The notes under the pieces were generated by a model. The model was not told the DNA's origin. It did no database searches and worked only from the letters and a program-made list of their open reading frames with translations. A program made the position numbers and the translations under genes. Shown here piece by piece: positions 60,513 to 64,000 of a DNA stretch of 64,000 nucleotides; position 1 is the stretch's first letter; each line of letters begins with the position of its first letter. This DNA comes from JAVBNA01 sp031551875 (GTDB lineage Bacteria; Bacillota; Clostridia; Oscillospirales; Acutalibacteraceae), in contig JAVBNA010000016.1 of assembly GCA_031551875.1 (NCBI GenBank), positions 4,237 to 68,236 of the forward strand, in the 5' to 3' direction.

Positions 60513-62846
60513 CTACGCCGCCATCTCCTGGATGACCAGCGTCGCAACCGTGATGTCGTCGTCATGCCCGCCGGAGACGCGCTCACAGGCACGGGAGATG
60601 ATTCGCTCGGACAGGGCCTGCGCACTGCCGCCGTCCCATGCCTCCAGCATACCGCAGATCCAGTCGTCTCCGCCCGCGACCGCGCCGTCAGACACCATGA
60701 CCACAACGTCATCCGGAGAAAGTGTCACCTCCTCCTTGGCAAACCTGATCTCGCGCAGGATGCCGGCCGGCAGGCTGGACATCTCGAGGCGGGAGACCTT
60801 GCCCTTGCACTTGAGAAAGCTAACCGGCGCACCGGCCTTGTAAAACTTTGCCTTGCCGGTGAACAGGTCGATGCATACGCTGTCCAGCGTGGACAGTGAC
60901 TCGTCTGTGGATTTGACCATCAGTGCGGAGTTGACAATGCGCAAAGCGCAGTCAAAGCCCAGACCCGCCTGAATCAGCCGGGACAATGTGCCCGACGCCA
61001 GTGCGCCGTCCACCGCCGCACGCCCGCCCGTGCCCATGCCGTCGCTGATGACCGCCACGGCACGTCCGCGTCCGTCGAGGAAATACTCCGCGCTGTCCCC
61101 GCACAGCGCCGCCCCCTCGCAGGTGTGCTGGCAGACGCTGACTGCGACATCAAGACCAGGACGCTCGGCAATCTGCACGCGGCATTCATCGAGCGCCGTA
61201 CTGACGCAGGGCTTGTCAAACAGCCGTCCGCACGCCTTATGCAGCTCGCGGGGCAGGTTAATTTTTAGTAGGTTTGTCCTGTCGTTTTCATCCGCCCTGA
61301 TCTCCACGGTCATGCGCCGGAAACGGTCGATGCGACACAGCACGCTGATCGGGGAGATGCCCACGCTGCGCAGGAACGACTCCACCGCCTCGCCGGTCAC
61401 CGTGTCGAAACTCTCGAAATCGCCGTATTCGGCCGCCATGTCGCACAGCATGTCGCTCATGCCATTAAACTGTTCGGACACCACCGCCCGCACCTCGGCG
61501 ACCCGCCGGTCGGCGGATTCGCGCGCCGTAAACTCGGAGTAGTGGCGGTTGACCGCCATGATGAGTTCGGAGGCGCGGGCGCACCGCCCGATGAAGTATT
61601 CGGGGAAGTCCTCCCGGGTCAGCTCCCCCTTGCTGCGCAGCGGAAATACGAGGTCATTAAAGGCGCGCCGCGTGTCCTCGGCGTTTTTGCCCCAGCAGTA
61701 CATCTTGAGCCCGCACCGCTTGCATGCGTCGTCAAAGGTGCGGGAAAATACGCCGTTAAAATCGCGGGCACAGTGTTTTTCCAGCTTTTGCGACACCGTG
61801 TCCATCGTGGAGGACACGTCCTGAAGCGCCTTGGCGGCAAATTGCAGGCGGCCGATGACCGAGCGGCGCAGTCCGCTGGTTTTGGGCGTGTCGGTGGGCG
61901 GCGTGAACAGGCGGGAGATCTGGATGCCCACGTCGGGCGGCAGCAGCATAAAGACCAGGGTGGCAACCGCCACCTCATACACCCCGGTCAGCGCCAGCGC
62001 CTGCGTGCCCGCCTGGATGGAAATCAGGGCGTTGGACAGGATGAACACCGCCGCAGAGGCCAGCTTCCCGACCGGGGAAAACATGCCGGCAATCAGCCCG
62101 CCCAGCGAGTAGGCGCCCGCCAGGTAAATCGAGCCTTCGGGCGCAAGGCAGAACACGGCGCCCGCCGCGATGCCCGCCACGCTGCCGCCGGTCACGCCGC
62201 CGAAACGGGCCGCGAACAGGATACACAGCACGGCGAGCGAGCGTCCCAGGGAAAAACCGCCAACACGAAACACGTCCAGCGCAAGCAAAAACAGGCAAAT
62301 GGTCAGGATGACCGACGCGAGATCGGGCTGGCTGAGCGCAGTGAGGCCTTTTTTCCGTTCCTTAATCTGCACCGTGCGGTGCATAAAATACGCTCCGCCC
62401 GCCGCAAGCAGTGATTCTCCGAGACAGATGGCCGCGATGCGCACGGTCATGCCCACGGCCGTCAACACCGCCAGCCCGGTCGCCAGCACGGGCAGCGACG
62501 CGATTAAGGGAACAAAAATCGGGTGGTTTTTGACCGATTTCAGTTCGTTGAGCGTCCAGCGTATGCCGCAGATGGCCACCACCGACGCGATGTATCGCAT
62601 AGAGGAGGTTCCGCCCATGGTTAAGTACCCGATCAGTGTGCCGATGCCGGTCAGCGGCAATCCGCCGTAGGGACAGGCCGCCACGGCTGACGCCCCAAAG
62701 GGAGCGTATGCGCCGAACACCGACGCCTGGGACAGAAGGAGCCCGCAGACAAAATACGCCGCCTGTTCCAGAAGCTTCCGGGACCGCATGTTTGTGAGCA
62801 GGCGCTCAATTGGCAGGGGGCTGCGCGCCATGGTTTTCAACTTCAT
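60513..62846 (-). CDS. spoIIE: Stage II sporulation protein E
   Basis: 777 residues. About ten TM segments fill residues 30-300, a middle regulatory region follows (about 330-560, with KRCGLKMYCWGKNAEDT), and a PP2C-type phosphatase domain forms the C-terminus (about 565-775) with ISDGMGTGGRAAVDG and MVSDGAVAGGDDW. SpoIIE localises to the polar septum and dephosphorylates SpoIIAA to release sigma-F in the forespore. Length is slightly below the 820 of Bacillus. ATG preceded by GGTGA. A promoter with the long spacer typical of Spo0A-controlled genes lies upstream. Confidence 0.95.
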   Translation of the reverse strand: MKLKTMARSPLPIERLLTNMRSRKLLEQAAYFVCGLLLSQASVFGAYAPFGASAVAACPYGGLPLTGIGTLIGYLTMGGTSSMRYIASVVAICGIRWTLNELKSVKNHPIFVPLIASLPVLATGLAVLTAVGMTVRIAAICLGESLLAAGGAYFMHRTVQIKERKKGLTALSQPDLASVILTICLFLLALDVFRVGGFSLGRSLAVLCILFAARFGGVTGGSVAGIAAGAVFCLAPEGSIYLAGAYSLGGLIAGMFSPVGKLASAAVFILSNALISIQAGTQALALTGVYEVAVATLVFMLLPPDVGIQISRLFTPPTDTPKTSGLRRSVIGRLQFAAKALQDVSSTMDTVSQKLEKHCARDFNGVFSRTFDDACKRCGLKMYCWGKNAEDTRRAFNDLVFPLRSKGELTREDFPEYFIGRCARASELIMAVNRHYSEFTARESADRRVAEVRAVVSEQFNGMSDMLCDMAAEYGDFESFDTVTGEAVESFLRSVGISPISVLCRIDRFRRMTVEIRADENDRTNLLKINLPRELHKACGRLFDKPCVSTALDECRVQIAERPGLDVAVSVCQHTCEGAALCGDSAEYFLDGRGRAVAVISDGMGTGGRAAVDGALASGTLSRLIQAGLGFDCALRIVNSALMVKSTDESLSTLDSVCIDLFTGKAKFYKAGAPVSFLKCKGKVSRLEMSSLPAGILREIRFAKEEVTLSPDDVVVMVSDGAVAGGDDWICGMLEAWDGGSAQALSERIISRACERVSGGHDDDITVATLVIQEMAA

Positions 62847-62900
62847 TTTCTTTCACCGCCACTCTGGTTTGCGGGGCAGACAGTACCCCGTTGCCCGCTC

Positions 62901-62934
62901 ATTATAGCGCGAAGGTGATTTGTGAAGTTGTCAA
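62901..62934 (-). promoter_or_regulatory. spoIIE promoter with 22-base spacer and 0A-box-like sequence
   Basis: On the minus strand TTGACA (62929-62934) and TATAAT (62901-62906) are 22 bases apart, the over-long spacing known for Spo0A-activated sigma-A promoters such as Bacillus spoIIE and spoIIG. TTTGACA overlapping the -35 region differs by one base from a reversed 0A box (TTCGACA). Leader about 48 bases. Confidence 0.6.
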
Positions 62935-63036
62935 AAGCCACCGTCACAACCTGCCGCTTTCGGTGTGTCTCTGTGCGCTTTGTACGACAAAGGGGTAATG
63001 CTGGTGAAACCAGTAAAACGCTTTTGGAATACACGC

Positions 63037-63076
63037 AAAAACCGCCCGACACATTCCTCTGTGCCAGGCGGTTTTT
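63037..63076. terminator. Terminator downstream of the 63.2-kb lipoprotein gene
   Basis: Stem with ACCGCC/GGCGGT (63041-63046 with 63067-63072), A-run before and T-run after, so it can work in both directions. No gene is seen between it and spoIIE's promoter. Confidence 0.65.
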
Positions 63077-63161
63077 TGATCATTGCACCATATTTTTGCC
63101 TCTGCTCACTTTTTTTCGATGGGTCAGCCCATAAGCTGTCAGGAAGATCGCCGTATTTTAA

Positions 63162-63732
63162 TCAAGACTCATGAATGACCGAAGTACTGCCGTCCCAGTT
63201 TGTAATCACAAGGTCGCAGCCCCCCTCCAATGGTGTTGTGATTTCAATGCTCTTTTTCTTTTCGTAAGTTCTGTTATCTACGAAGTAATTCTGCGACTCT
63301 CCTTCAAATTTGAGGAGCGTTAACGTCATAGTCGGCGTGTTCGAGGCGTTATTGGCCATCTCGATTTTAAACTCAACCCCATGAGGATCGGCATTGCCAT
63401 CGTCATCAACCGGATATACGGTAAGAATATCACCATTTATTTTGAAGTCAATGATAGAATCAATGGAACCACCGTCACGCGACTCTGCGGCAGCGGCATC
63501 AAAATCGCCTGTGTAGGCGCCGTTATAAAACTCAGTGCCAAAATAAAAATATTCCCAATAATCGCCTTCCGTGTAAGCCCATATCCCCTCAAGATCATCT
63601 ATGCCAATCGATGAAACCGTTAATGAGGTTGATTGAATTTCACTTTTCGCCCCTCCGTCACTTATTTGACATGATGACAGGGCGACCATCATCAGAGAAA
63701 TTATGAGAAGAAGTATGCTTTTTTTATATGAG
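63162..63732 (-). CDS. Lipoprotein, start codon unclear
   Basis: About 190 residues with a clear lipoprotein signal: YKKSILLLIISLMMVALSSC with the lipid-accepting Cys at the end, then an acidic mature part (GIWAYTEGDYWEYFYFGTEF, VYPVDDDGNADPHGVEFKI). GAAAGGAG lies just before the KKS segment, but the codon where ATG would be expected reads ATA out of frame or TTC in frame; the alternatives are a TTG four codons upstream of YKKS or an ATG at 63776. The gene may have a damaged start. Function unknown. Confidence 0.6.
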
Positions 63733-63811
63733 AACTCTCCTTTCAAAAAATACACATCGTGAAAAAACCACAACAATTATAACACTTATTGGCACAAAAA
63801 GCAATTCAGGC

Positions 63812-63846
63812 ACAAAAAAGCGGGCAGCTCATGATGAGCAGCCCGC
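63812..63846 (-). terminator. Terminator of the rRNA operon
   Basis: Stem GCGGGC-AGCTCA/TGAGC-AGCCCGC (63820-63831 with 63835-63846, one internal mismatch, loop TGA), followed on the minus strand by a U6-7 tract (63813-63819). It lies 100 bases behind the 23S 3' end. Confidence 0.8.
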
Positions 63847-63945
63847 AGTTGAAGAATCGTTCATATACCCTAAAAACCGAACAAAGAGAAGAAAGGGAAA
63901 AAAGTAAAGTAAAAAAGAGAGTAGATTGCAAACATAAATGCAGTA

Positions 63946-64000
63946 GGTCAAGCCCTCGGACGATTAGTACTGGCAAGCTCAACATGTTACCATGCTTACA
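63946..64000 (-). rRNA. rrl: 23S ribosomal RNA, 3' end only
   Basis: The minus strand reads GTTGAGCTTGCCAGTACTAA and then TCGTCCGAGGGCTTGACC, the conserved 3' terminus of bacterial 23S rRNA including the strand that pairs with its 5' end. The rest lies beyond the window. No 5S rRNA is found in the next 100 bases before the terminator. Confidence 0.93.

Noticed and set aside
1..64000. CRISPR arrays, tRNA genes, prophage or integrase genes
   Set aside because: No regularly spaced repeats, no cloverleaf-like sequence ending in the usual TTC loop, and no phage structural or integrase motifs were seen in any gap. A covariance-model search would settle the tRNA question.

Overview
The window is a chromosomal segment of a spore-forming Gram-positive anaerobe, most likely a Clostridia lineage close to Oscillospiraceae/Ruminococcaceae. 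The evidence is pyruvate:ferredoxin oxidoreductase, SpoIIID and SpoIIE, consensus GGAGG ribosome binding sites, a type VIIb-like secretion locus, copper-amine-oxidase-type 'stalk' domains on exported proteins and a glycosidase carrying both cohesin and dockerin modules. Species cannot be named from the sequence alone.

Layout. 1-5.5 kb: housekeeping genes on the minus strand (PFOR cut by the window edge, rsmE, a membrane protein, spoIIID). 5.6-6.1 kb: two abutting transposase remnants (IS1595-like and IS1182-like). 6.2-15.4 kb: a large exported GH3 enzyme with cohesin and dockerin, divergent from a YesN/YesM-type two-component system, with operator-like repeats between them, then an orphan HxlR regulator. 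15.5-15.8 kb: a truncated, nearly identical copy of the 5' part of spoIIID plus an 18-bp perfect hairpin; a decayed copy of the same unit lies at 43.8 kb.

15.9-43.5 kb is the most interesting part: a long minus-strand type VII secretion supercluster driven from a consensus sigma-A promoter at 43.63 kb. In transcription order it holds an exported GLUG/Ig/stalk protein, a DUF6382-like protein, a PP2C phosphatase, a Ser/Thr kinase, two membrane proteins, a 1.8-kilo-residue Ig-repeat surface protein, a zinc-ribbon membrane protein, an FHA protein, a CpaE/TadZ-like ATPase, a YukD/EsaB ubiquitin-like protein, EssC, a WXG100 protein, a DUF4176 protein, two small LXG-partner-like proteins and an LXG toxin whose tip resembles CD38 ADP-ribosyl cyclase. 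Next come its immunity gene and a displaced second toxin tip (GH-E nuclease) with two immunity genes. Last is a lipoprotein plus a lipase-first toxin resembling the reverse-architecture T7SS lipase of Staphylococcus. EssA, EssB and EsaA are not recognisable. A 45-bp repeat at the 5' side and a 44-bp repeat at the 3' side bracket the two toxin/immunity units, suggesting tip exchange by homologous recombination.

44-64 kb: a small membrane protein, an exported RCC1-repeat protein, the GGGtGRT protein with its NifU-like partner, a GH2-like protein that has lost its catalytic acid/base, alanine racemase, glutamate dehydrogenase, a TPR protein with a lipoprotein, an exported GH18/stalk protein, SpoIIE, another lipoprotein, and finally the 3' end of a 23S rRNA gene with no 5S gene directly behind it.
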